Positions 1 through 5,475 of a stretch of 5,475 nucleotides of DNA are shown here, piece by piece (within the stretch, counting starts at the first letter, position 1; each line of letters begins with the position of its first letter). The stretch covers positions 12,011-17,485 of the forward strand of contig PLST01000399.1 of the NCBI GenBank assembly GCA_003164255.1, given 5' to 3'. The notes under the pieces are model-generated. The model did no database searches. It was not told where the DNA came from and worked only from the letters and a program-made list of their open reading frames with translations. The translations under genes and the position numbers were made by a program. This DNA is from Acidobacteriaceae bacterium (GTDB lineage: Bacteria > Acidobacteriota > Terriglobia > Terriglobales > Acidobacteriaceae).

Positions 1-480
1 CTAATGGCCTACGACGTCTGTCAACCGGCCGCGCCTCAACTTGCCGCTATGGGGACTCCGGTCACGCACCTCTTTTACTTCGCGACCAACGCCATCTTTC
101 GTCCCAAAGGAGAGTTGCTCTCTGCACAGATTCTCGGGGACTTCACAACTTTCTATCTTCAGGGCTTTTATGATTTGTGCATACAGCTCCGGCAGAAGCA
201 CGAACCCTACGCGCTCGATGAAGGTACGTTAGTCGTCTACTATCCATCGTCAATTGCGGTCGAGGAACGACCGCCTGGGATGACCGAATATGCGATGGTA
301 AAGGCCGCGGGCGAGCAATTGTGCAGAGATATGAATCAATATGTCTCAGGTCTGCAAATCATCACAACTCGATTGCCACGACTCCGAACCGATCAGACAG
401 CAACCGTCATCCCAAGCCGCGAAATCGATGCGATCGAAGTGATGCTTCCAATCATTCGCGAAATGAAGAGTCTGGGCTAG
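1..480 (+). CDS. Short-chain dehydrogenase/reductase (SDR), C-terminal part; 5' end outside window
   Basis: The reading frame is open from base 1 to a TAG at 478-480, so the gene enters from the left edge and the ATG at 4 is probably internal. Counting that ATG as residue 1, THLFYFAT (21-28) fits the strand that carries the NAG-like motif of SDRs. PSS (81-83) and Y96-AMV-K100 form the catalytic set, with Ser83 at the usual 13 residues before Tyr96. P125-RLR-T129 matches the PxxxT segment that contacts nicotinamide. The Gly-rich NAD(P)-binding start is missing and should lie upstream. Only 58 residues follow the catalytic Lys, fewer than in most classical SDRs and closer to ketoreductase domains of multidomain enzymes, so the full protein may be a fusion. 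The likely role is NAD(P)-dependent carbonyl reduction, alcohol oxidation or related chemistry; the substrate is unknown. It converges on the ACP gene. Family assignment is secure; the pathway is not. Confidence 0.82.
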   Translation, partial: LMAYDVCQPAAPQLAAMGTPVTHLFYFATNAIFRPKGELLSAQILGDFTTFYLQGFYDLCIQLRQKHEPYALDEGTLVVYYPSSIAVEERPPGMTEYAMVKAAGEQLCRDMNQYVSGLQIITTRLPRLRTDQTATVIPSREIDAIEVMLPIIREMKSLG

Positions 481-508
481 ATCTCGATTTCATCCCAGAC
501 TCTTCATT
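462..508 (+). terminator. 15-bp perfect inverted repeat over the SDR stop codon; terminator-like
   Basis: Bases 462-476 (AATGAAGAGTCTGGG) are the exact reverse complement of 494-508, separated by a 17-base loop that starts with the end of the SDR stop codon. The left arm encodes the last residues of the SDR. A run of five T (520-524) lies 11 bases after the stem, which is further than in a textbook Rho-independent terminator. On the minus strand no T-run follows the stem. It could end the SDR transcript, act as a 3' stabilising stem for either convergent transcript, or do both. The hairpin is certain as sequence; its function is inferred. Confidence 0.5.
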
Positions 509-566
509 CGACAAGTTCATTTTTCCCTTCTTAGAATCGGGAAGCGTCGCCTCTGTCCTGGGACAG

Positions 567-818
567 TTACCCCTCTTTCTCGAGAATCAAATCGACTAGA
601 TCGCCTACCTCTTTGAGATCCTGCAATTCGCCGAGCCCAAACTTGACCTTGAAGTGACGCTCAACCATCTCAATAAGGTCAATGTGCGCGAGCGAATCCC
701 AGTTCGGCGTGTTCATCGCATTTGAGCTGCGTTTCACAGTGAGTCCCTCATCCCCCAGGACCTCCCGGAAAATCGGTTGCAGTTCCTCTAAAACTTCGTC
801 AGGCGTCAAATCAGGCAT
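567..818 (-). CDS. Stand-alone acyl carrier protein, partner of the FkbH-like protein
   Basis: This encodes an 83-residue acidic protein with the size and four-helix pattern of an acyl carrier protein. The phosphopantetheine site is NWDSLAHIDLIEMVE (39-53), with Ser42 in the DSL motif as the attachment serine. It is followed by the typical RHFKVKF segment and a C-terminal helix ending LVDLILEKEG. The ATG at 818-816 is chosen because the homology begins there and a GGAG at 829-826 lies 7 bases upstream. The frame stays open further upstream only because it overlaps the FkbH gene. The start shares 8 bases with the end of that gene (ATGCCTGA), which indicates translational coupling. FkbH family members load a glyceryl group from 1,3-bisphosphoglycerate onto such dedicated carriers, so this is probably the glyceryl-ACP rather than the fatty acid synthase ACP. 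It acts in the cytoplasm and needs a phosphopantetheinyl transferase encoded elsewhere. Confidence 0.93.
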   Translation of the reverse strand: MPDLTPDEVLEELQPIFREVLGDEGLTVKRSSNAMNTPNWDSLAHIDLIEMVERHFKVKFGLGELQDLKEVGDLVDLILEKEG

Positions 819-2610
819 TTGAATACTCCAGTATCTTGATATGTCGATTCCGTCGATTGTATCCGGCAAGATCGAGTTTCCACGCAGTGGAACCCTCCGG
901 TAAATCTGATGGCAAAACGTTGCTGGGTTGAAAGCCCAGCGTCGAGTAGAAGTCAGAGACCATGCCATTTTTCCTGGTTGGTATGTAGTAGCCGAAAATC
1001 GTATTGACCCCCATTTTGCCGGCTCTATCTGCGACAGCATCGAGCATTGCGAACTCCATGTCGCGCTTGAGCACGCGACAACTCATCAGCCACAGATCCA
1101 TATGGAGCGCGTCAGAATCCTTGCGTCCCAACACGACCGATATCAATCCGTTATCCCCGAAGCGGTCAGCAAGTTTTCCATAGAGTCCGAGGTGTCCGCT
1201 GCCGCCTAACACGGACTTCATCTCCGCCACCGTATAGCGCCGGGTCGTCAGATTGAACTGGTTGGTTTTGTTTGTCAACTGTGCGATGCGTTCCAGATAC
1301 ACCGGCTTGAATGTGTCGATCTCCGCCACCATCTCCAACGAGTCGAGATACTCACCATAGTTGGCGAATTTCTTTTCCATTACCGCGCGCTGTGCGTTCT
1401 CGGCATAGAGCGCCGCACGTTTAAGATCTTCGTTGGAGATCGATAGCGGCTCGAAGTAGCGGCCCTGATCAATGAAATCGGCAAATCGTGAGACCTCGGA
1501 GCCAACGTTTGGCACGGCAACTCCCGGCAACTGCGCTTCGACGAGGTCGCGCTCTGCCGGATTGTCATCGACAAAAACGAGGCTGTCAACGCCAAGATTC
1601 AACTCGGCCGCAATTGCCAATAAATTCTCGTGTTTCGGCTCCCAATTGGCTTTGAAGCAGGAAAAATGATCCAGCTTCAGTATGGAACTCGGGTGCGCAA
1701 AGCCGGACTTTGCGATCGCTTCGGTGTTCTTGGAACAGACCGCCAGCAGAATGCCGCGATCGCGCAGCGAAAGGCAATATTCCTGAAACGCCGTGTAGGC
1801 CTCCGCAACGGGTGTTTCACGGCCAATCTGGATCTTGTCCACGCCATCATCGCCGATCACGCCTCCCCAGAGCGTGTTATCGAGGTCGAGCACCAGTACC
1901 TTCCGGCTCTTGCCATACATCGACCCGATAATCGAACTCAAGGAACGCGCCAGCTCAAGATTGGCCTCGGGAGTCAACAGCAATTTGTACATGAAGTAGC
2001 GATTCCAATCGAACCATTGACGGGTGCCCAGTCTTGCCGAAATGCCATGAACATCCTGAAGAATGACCTTGGGCCTCTCCGCTGTCTCCTGCGCAAAAGC
2101 GATATTCAGCTCCATCAGAAAACGGCTCATCCCACCCGGCGATACCGCATCCATATTCCCTAGGATTGCCCGTGGAGGCGTCTCAAAATTATTCTGAATC
2201 AGCTGACAGCCGACATTGCTTTCAAGCGAATCCCATATCTGGCAGTAGCGAGCCGTTTCAGCCTGCACATAGCCCGGAAGGTCTGCCTCTGCACAGTCAA
2301 GTGGTGGCACATTCTGAGTGTTCAGGCAGGAGGTATGGATGTAAACGAGGTCAGGCTTGAAATCTATCAGGGCTTGAGGATCAACTACGGCATCCTCGTA
2401 GAAACGGCAATATTCCGATTGATGAATGACTGGGCGAAATCCCGACGATAACAGCAGCAATTCAAGCAAGTTTACCAATTCGTCCGTGGTTGAGCCGCCA
2501 AGCACAGCGATACGTAATTCCTGAAGATTCGTCGCGGCCAATAGCTCCCTGCGAAGGGTTCTCCGCTTACTCAGAATCTCGTCGATTGAACAGAAATTCA
2601 AGTCAATCAT
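811..2610 (-). CDS. FkbH-like HAD superfamily subfamily IIIC protein (glyceryl-ACP-forming type)
   Basis: The 599-residue product has the usual length and layout of FkbH proteins. An N-terminal domain (about 1-225) contains LGGSTTDELVNLLEL. It is followed by a HAD phosphatase domain (about 236-380) and a GNAT-like C-terminal domain (about 430-565). HAD motifs are complete: LDLDNTLWGG (241-250) with Asp242 as nucleophile and Asp244 as acid/base, VCSKN (291-295), the NWEPK lysine (326), and VDDNPAER (347-354) with two acidic Mg-binding residues. The C-terminal part has the family segment LTNKTNQFNLTTRRYT. Known members use 1,3-bisphosphoglycerate, dephosphorylate it and transfer glycerate to an ACP thioester, feeding methoxymalonyl-ACP, tetronate or glycerate-decorated products. 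The ATG at 2610 is the likely start because an in-frame stop lies at 2620-2622. No clear Shine-Dalgarno precedes it, so coupling to translation in the spacer is possible. The stop overlaps the ACP start by 8 bases. Confidence 0.94.
   Translation of the reverse strand: MIDLNFCSIDEILSKRRTLRRELLAATNLQELRIAVLGGSTTDELVNLLELLLLSSGFRPVIHQSEYCRFYEDAVVDPQALIDFKPDLVYIHTSCLNTQNVPPLDCAEADLPGYVQAETARYCQIWDSLESNVGCQLIQNNFETPPRAILGNMDAVSPGGMSRFLMELNIAFAQETAERPKVILQDVHGISARLGTRQWFDWNRYFMYKLLLTPEANLELARSLSSIIGSMYGKSRKVLVLDLDNTLWGGVIGDDGVDKIQIGRETPVAEAYTAFQEYCLSLRDRGILLAVCSKNTEAIAKSGFAHPSSILKLDHFSCFKANWEPKHENLLAIAAELNLGVDSLVFVDDNPAERDLVEAQLPGVAVPNVGSEVSRFADFIDQGRYFEPLSISNEDLKRAALYAENAQRAVMEKKFANYGEYLDSLEMVAEIDTFKPVYLERIAQLTNKTNQFNLTTRRYTVAEMKSVLGGSGHLGLYGKLADRFGDNGLISVVLGRKDSDALHMDLWLMSCRVLKRDMEFAMLDAVADRAGKMGVNTIFGYYIPTRKNGMVSDFYSTLGFQPSNVLPSDLPEGSTAWKLDLAGYNRRNRHIKILEYSNA
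826..829 (-). promoter_or_regulatory. Ribosome binding site of the ACP gene
   Basis: GGAG on the minus strand lies 7 bases before the ATG at 818, inside the 3' end of the FkbH gene. It fixes the ACP start at 818 and argues against the longer frame that reaches to 1040. Confidence 0.75.
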
Positions 2611-2735
2611 AGATTCATGCTACAACGCTTCGTCGCGATGTTGATGCGGGTCTCCGCGACTTGTTCAAGCGCAGCAAATACCCCGACGGAATCCTGCCCA
2701 TGCCCAGCGCCATTCAATCCTTGTTTGTTCCCCGC
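2611..2735 (-). other. 125-base spacer with two overlapping short ORFs, no clear promoter or terminator
   Basis: Read on the minus strand, this spacer separates the glycoside hydrolase stop from the FkbH start. One short frame (2615-2713, 32 codons, Arg-rich, MALGMGRIPSGY...) has an AAGG five bases before its ATG and stops 4 bases before the FkbH ATG. A second frame, in register with the hydrolase after its stop, stays open for 42 codons and ends in a TGA that overlaps the FkbH ATG (ATGA). I recognise neither product. A TTGAAC about 17 bases from a poor -10 match is the best promoter candidate and is not convincing. No strong hairpin with a T-run is present, so read-through from the upstream genes is possible. 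Confidence 0.4.
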
Positions 2736-5330
2736 TCATGGTTTGAGCTCGATTGTGGCCTGATCGCGCCGGTAAGACAGCGAGCCCTTGCTAGCCGGAG
2801 CAAAGGTGAGGTCCAACAAGCCATCGTCGCCGGCCTCTGCGGTGACGCCTTGTGCGCTTGCGACTTTCCACGCGGTCTTGAGCGATACATGCGATGCACG
2901 GTCTCCGGGTACATCCGCAACAATGGTGATCGTATTCGCTTTCAGCTGAACATCAATGATGCGCACACCAACGCTGCGGTCACCGGGGCGCGGTTCGGGT
3001 TGATCGGAAATCACAGACACACCTCCCACGAAACCGAGGTGCAGGAGGCTTTCTCCCTGAGGGATCGTGACCTCAACCCGCGCATTTGTCTGCTGTGGAT
3101 GGTTTTCGAGGACGCCTTCAACTGCATGGCCATTGAGCTCAGTGCTGCGAAGGGCTGCGCCCAACGGCAGATCAGGATCAAACTCAAGCTGGAAGGGCTC
3201 GGCGGGATTCATGATTTTGAGCGAGAGCCCGTCTGGATCACGATGCAAGGCAAACGAGAGCGATGCCTCGGAGAGCCTTATACGAGAAATCGAAACATCA
3301 TTCCACTGAGCCGGCAGTTGGGGAGCAAATCGAACTCGATGAGTGGACGAGTCGACCGACAAACCAAGCAGCCCATGAACGGTTGCCTCGAGAAATCCCG
3401 CAGACGACCAGGTTTGCTCCGGCACGGACTCGATCTGCGGCCGATAGAAGCTGCCGGAGAGCACTTCAGGCATGTGCCCGAGCGAGCCCAGCTGAGATGA
3501 AGGAAGAAGCGAGCGCCACAATGCCAGCGCCGTTACCGGCCGATGATTCATCCAGAAAGCCTCAGCCAACGCGGCTGTATGGACTGGCCAGACACTTCCC
3601 TGCGCGTAGGATTCAGGATTGAAAGCGTCGGATCCCTCACCAATTCCGCGTGAACCCCAATCCGTTTGAAAATTTGCAGAGGCAATCTGATCGAGCAAGC
3701 TGTCAGTCTGCGGCTCGCCGAATAACTGCTGAGTCAAGGCTTCAGGCGGCCCGCTGCGGCGCTCGGTCATCGGCTCGCCTTTCACATTGTGGCCGCTGAT
3801 CCAGAATGAGTTTGCACTGCTCCAATAACGCAGAGGGATGGCCGCTCGTGCACGATCGGCGGCGCGCAACGGCTGATCAGAAGACTCGGTGTGGCCTGTG
3901 AGTTGTGCAAGCTGGGCAAAGGACGATGCGGCCGAAACCCAACTGGATGAAAGTCCGAGGTCATCGGCCATGCGGTCCTGCTCATTGCCGCCTTCCTTGT
4001 CCGATGGAATTCGAGGCAACCCGGTCTCCGGGTCGATAACAGATAAACAATACCGGTATGCCGCTTCAATCGCAGGCCAGTTTTCCCTGGCGAAGGCGAT
4101 ATCGCCGGTTGAGTTGACATAGCGAGCTACAGTGCCGAGAAACTGAAACGTGATGTCGACATGCACAAACATGTAGGGATACTTGTTTGCCCAGTCGATG
4201 AGGCTTACACTCTGCGCAAGTTCATGCCAGATCATTCCAGTCTTTTTGTCCTGATAGCGAAGAATGAAGGTCAACTCATCACGCGCATGTTCGCGATCGC
4301 CTTCAGCAATGGCCGCATCGGCGGTTGTGAGTCCATCCCCCGCGAAGAACCAATCGTATTGGGGTCGCCGTGCTCCGCGGTCGGGACCATAACCGGCAAC
4401 GTAGCCGCAGCCAAGGTCGGGATTGCAGGCCCACGCCTGATCGAGTGCAAACTGCGCCCATGCAATTGCCTGGTTGACGCGCTGGTCTGGTGTTTCCACC
4501 TGCAGCAGGGTCTTTTCAACCTCCCGATCATGGGCTGCGAACTCGGATTGAAGCGCATCTACCTCGCGAGCAAGCTTTTGAAACAACAGTCCGTTATCAG
4601 AAGCGTGGGGCGGGTTGAGCGCCAGCAACACCCTGGCGGTCCCAGATGCGCCGGCGCGCACCGTGAAGCCGACACCCGACTCTGCTGCGTCATGGAACGC
4701 CCGATTATCAGCGTCATCGTGTGCCACAATATCCGGCGATCCCACGACTGCTGTAAAACCGTGGTCCTGCTCCGAGAGTACGTAGGCTGACAGGGACGGA
4801 TTCCAACCCAGTCCCTGTCCTCCGACCGCCCCAGGCCACATGAGGTTGAGCACCGGCATGGCGTGGACCTCAATGTCGACTTGTCTGGGGCCTTCAACCG
4901 AATAGGTGATGATGCCTCCGGGCTCATTGAGCGGAACGAAGATCTTTTCACGAACGATGAAGTCCGGGCCCAGATAAACGCGCGTAACGCAGTCGGGGCT
5001 GTAGATTACGCGGCTGAGAATATCCGCGCCGCTGATCGCTGTCGTGGCGCCTGCCGGCCGAAAGTCTACTCGGTAATCGCTGAGAATCTGAAACGGATAA
5101 ACCCAGACATCGAGCCCTTGGGTGGCGTATCCATCGATCACCGCACGGCGGCCATGCGCGGCGATAAAGCGCTGCGGCCCAACTGCCTCGGTATCAAGCG
5201 AGAACCGCGGTTCAAGGGGAGCGGCTGGAACGCTGCCTTGTGCGTGTGAACGGGGCGCGAGGACTGCAAGCGTGCAGGCCGCTGCCAGCAGGACGCCGAA
5301 TTTACCGGTGTTCACAGGCCGTCGGACCAT
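2736..5330 (-). CDS. Secreted six-hairpin glycoside hydrolase, glycogen-debranching (amylo-alpha-1,6-glucosidase)-like
   Basis: This predicted exported protein has about 864 residues. The N-terminus is a Sec signal peptide: MVRR, a hydrophobic stretch GVLLAAACTLAVLA, and a probable cut after SHA near residue 30. An N-terminal beta-rich region (about 40-270) leads into an (alpha/alpha)6 barrel (about 285-660), followed by beta-rich C-terminal domains. Barrel signatures are YDWFFAGDG (325-333, Asp332 a candidate acid) and NPESYAQGSVWP (571-582), preceded by GIGEG (Glu565 a candidate base). The second resembles the barrel motif of amylo-alpha-1,6-glucosidases and related clan G enzymes. It probably hydrolyses an alpha-linked glycan or oligosaccharide in the periplasm or outside; the exact bond is unknown and the catalytic residues are inferred. 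The ATG at 5330 is preferred over the adjacent TTG at 5333: AGAAGG lies 5 bases upstream, and the preceding gene's TGA shares one base with it (TGATG). Confidence 0.85.
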   Translation of the reverse strand: MVRRPVNTGKFGVLLAAACTLAVLAPRSHAQGSVPAAPLEPRFSLDTEAVGPQRFIAAHGRRAVIDGYATQGLDVWVYPFQILSDYRVDFRPAGATTAISGADILSRVIYSPDCVTRVYLGPDFIVREKIFVPLNEPGGIITYSVEGPRQVDIEVHAMPVLNLMWPGAVGGQGLGWNPSLSAYVLSEQDHGFTAVVGSPDIVAHDDADNRAFHDAAESGVGFTVRAGASGTARVLLALNPPHASDNGLLFQKLAREVDALQSEFAAHDREVEKTLLQVETPDQRVNQAIAWAQFALDQAWACNPDLGCGYVAGYGPDRGARRPQYDWFFAGDGLTTADAAIAEGDREHARDELTFILRYQDKKTGMIWHELAQSVSLIDWANKYPYMFVHVDITFQFLGTVARYVNSTGDIAFARENWPAIEAAYRYCLSVIDPETGLPRIPSDKEGGNEQDRMADDLGLSSSWVSAASSFAQLAQLTGHTESSDQPLRAADRARAAIPLRYWSSANSFWISGHNVKGEPMTERRSGPPEALTQQLFGEPQTDSLLDQIASANFQTDWGSRGIGEGSDAFNPESYAQGSVWPVHTAALAEAFWMNHRPVTALALWRSLLPSSQLGSLGHMPEVLSGSFYRPQIESVPEQTWSSAGFLEATVHGLLGLSVDSSTHRVRFAPQLPAQWNDVSISRIRLSEASLSFALHRDPDGLSLKIMNPAEPFQLEFDPDLPLGAALRSTELNGHAVEGVLENHPQQTNARVEVTIPQGESLLHLGFVGGVSVISDQPEPRPGDRSVGVRIIDVQLKANTITIVADVPGDRASHVSLKTAWKVASAQGVTAEAGDDGLLDLTFAPASKGSLSYRRDQATIELKP

Positions 5331-5475
5331 CAATGCCTTCTGCTCAGGTATTGATTGGGCGCGCCGGGGGTGGGAAGCGTGGAGATGACCGGCGCCCCGC
5401 TGGCATGCGCCTGCGCCAATGGGGCTGTGATGGTGATACCGGTGCCGGAGACCTCGACTCCGGCCGCGTGGGCAA
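5330..5475 (-). CDS. C-terminal end of a probable secreted or carbohydrate-active protein; 5' end outside window
   Basis: This frame is open from the right edge (first full codon 5473-5471) to a TGA at 5332-5330, giving 47 visible residues. The protein-like composition, with GVEVSGTGITITAPLAQAHA and the tail PTPGAPNQYLSRRH, singles out this frame among the three on this strand. AHAAGVEV (1-8) and AHASGAPV (22-29) are two copies of one unit 21 residues apart, so this is the end of a repeat-bearing beta-rich domain. From memory, GTGIT..APL..AHA.GA.V modules occur at the ends of large secreted proteins, including glycoside hydrolases of Acidobacteria and Actinobacteria; this is recollection, not a search. 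Its stop shares one base with the start of the glycoside hydrolase gene (TGATG), so the two are translationally coupled and probably act on the same carbohydrate. The enzyme class cannot be told from the visible part. Confidence 0.72.
   Translation of the reverse strand, partial: AHAAGVEVSGTGITITAPLAQAHASGAPVISTLPTPGAPNQYLSRRH
5336..5341 (-). promoter_or_regulatory. Ribosome binding site of the glycoside hydrolase gene
   Basis: AGAAGG on the minus strand sits 5 bases before the ATG at 5330 but only 2 bases before the alternative TTG at 5333. It therefore decides for the ATG. The site lies within the last codons of the upstream gene. Confidence 0.65.
5384..5473 (-). repeat. Two copies of an AHAxGxxV protein repeat unit, 21 residues apart
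   Basis: Within the partial upstream gene, residues 1-8 (AHAAGVEV) and 22-29 (AHASGAPV) align, with GTGITITAPLAQ between them. At the DNA level the copies differ at many positions, so this is an old protein repeat rather than a recent tandem duplication. More copies may lie beyond the window edge. Confidence 0.45.

Noticed and set aside
452..520. 22-codon minus-strand frame with AAGGG before its ATG (MNLSNEESG...)
   Set aside because: Its sequence is largely made by the two arms of the inverted repeat, it runs into the SDR gene, and the purine run is simply the complement of a T/C stretch.
553..566. Small hairpin CTGTC-CTGG-GACAG directly after the ACP stop
   Set aside because: The stem is only 5 bp and no T-run follows on the minus strand, so it is not supportable as a terminator for the ACP transcript.
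819..1040. N-terminal extension of the ACP frame to a start at 1040
   Set aside because: This stretch is frame-shifted translation of the FkbH C-terminus. The ACP homology and its GGAG site both place the start at 818.
1630..2163. 177-codon plus-strand frame inside the FkbH-like gene
   Set aside because: It overlaps the HAD catalytic domain of a firmly identified gene on the other strand and shows no domain of its own.
2611..2735. Sigma-70 promoter for the FkbH gene
   Set aside because: The best TTGAAC box pairs with a -10 region matching the consensus at only two of six positions, which is no better than chance.
2661..3500. 279-codon plus-strand frame opposite the end of the glycoside hydrolase, with a protein-like beginning (LFKRSKYPDGILP)
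   Set aside because: It is in exact antisense register with the hydrolase, where GC-rich genes commonly leave long open shadows. It has only a TTG start with no ribosome site, and I recognise no domain.
4161..4790. 209-codon plus-strand frame inside the glycoside hydrolase
   Set aside because: It lies wholly antisense to a well-supported gene with clear motifs, has no recognisable domain and no neighbour on that strand.
4863..5249. 128-codon plus-strand frame opposite the N-terminal region of the glycoside hydrolase
   Set aside because: Antisense shadow with no recognised family and no operon context.
5270..5330. Possible lipoprotein signal (LAAAC) in the glycoside hydrolase N-terminus
   Set aside because: The position -3 residue is Ala rather than Leu or Val, the cysteine sits within the hydrophobic core, and a better SHA cut site follows 11 residues later.

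Overview
The window reads as part of a bacterial chromosome of moderate-to-high GC. The secreted, debranching-enzyme-like glycoside hydrolase, preceded by a protein whose tail has GTGIT/AHAxGxxV repeats, suggests Acidobacteriota. This is an impression from protein style, not a proven assignment.

Four genes run on the minus strand, from right to left. (1) The last 47 codons of a gene entering from the right edge (5330-5475), probably a secreted or carbohydrate-active protein. (2) A signal-peptide-bearing six-hairpin glycoside hydrolase of about 864 residues (2736-5330), joined to gene 1 by a TGATG stop/start overlap. (3) After a 125-base spacer with no clear promoter or terminator, an FkbH-type HAD-IIIC protein (811-2610). 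(4) A stand-alone acyl carrier protein (567-818) whose start overlaps the FkbH stop by 8 bases. One gene enters on the plus strand from the left edge: the C-terminal part of a short-chain dehydrogenase/reductase (SDR), ending at 480. It converges on the ACP gene, and a perfect 15-bp inverted repeat straddles its stop codon.

The clearest functional unit is the FkbH-ACP pair. Characterised FkbH proteins take a C3 unit from 1,3-bisphosphoglycerate, remove the phosphate and load a glyceryl thioester onto a dedicated ACP. Here every catalytic motif of the HAD domain and the phosphopantetheine serine of the ACP are visible. No polyketide synthase is visible in the window, so the acceptor of the loaded unit is unknown. 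The SDR has an intact S-Y-K triad and could modify an ACP- or CoA-bound intermediate, but that link is inferred from proximity only.

The two right-hand genes look like a separate extracellular carbohydrate-degrading pair that happens to share the strand. Whether transcription runs through the 125-base spacer into the FkbH-ACP pair cannot be decided from sequence alone.
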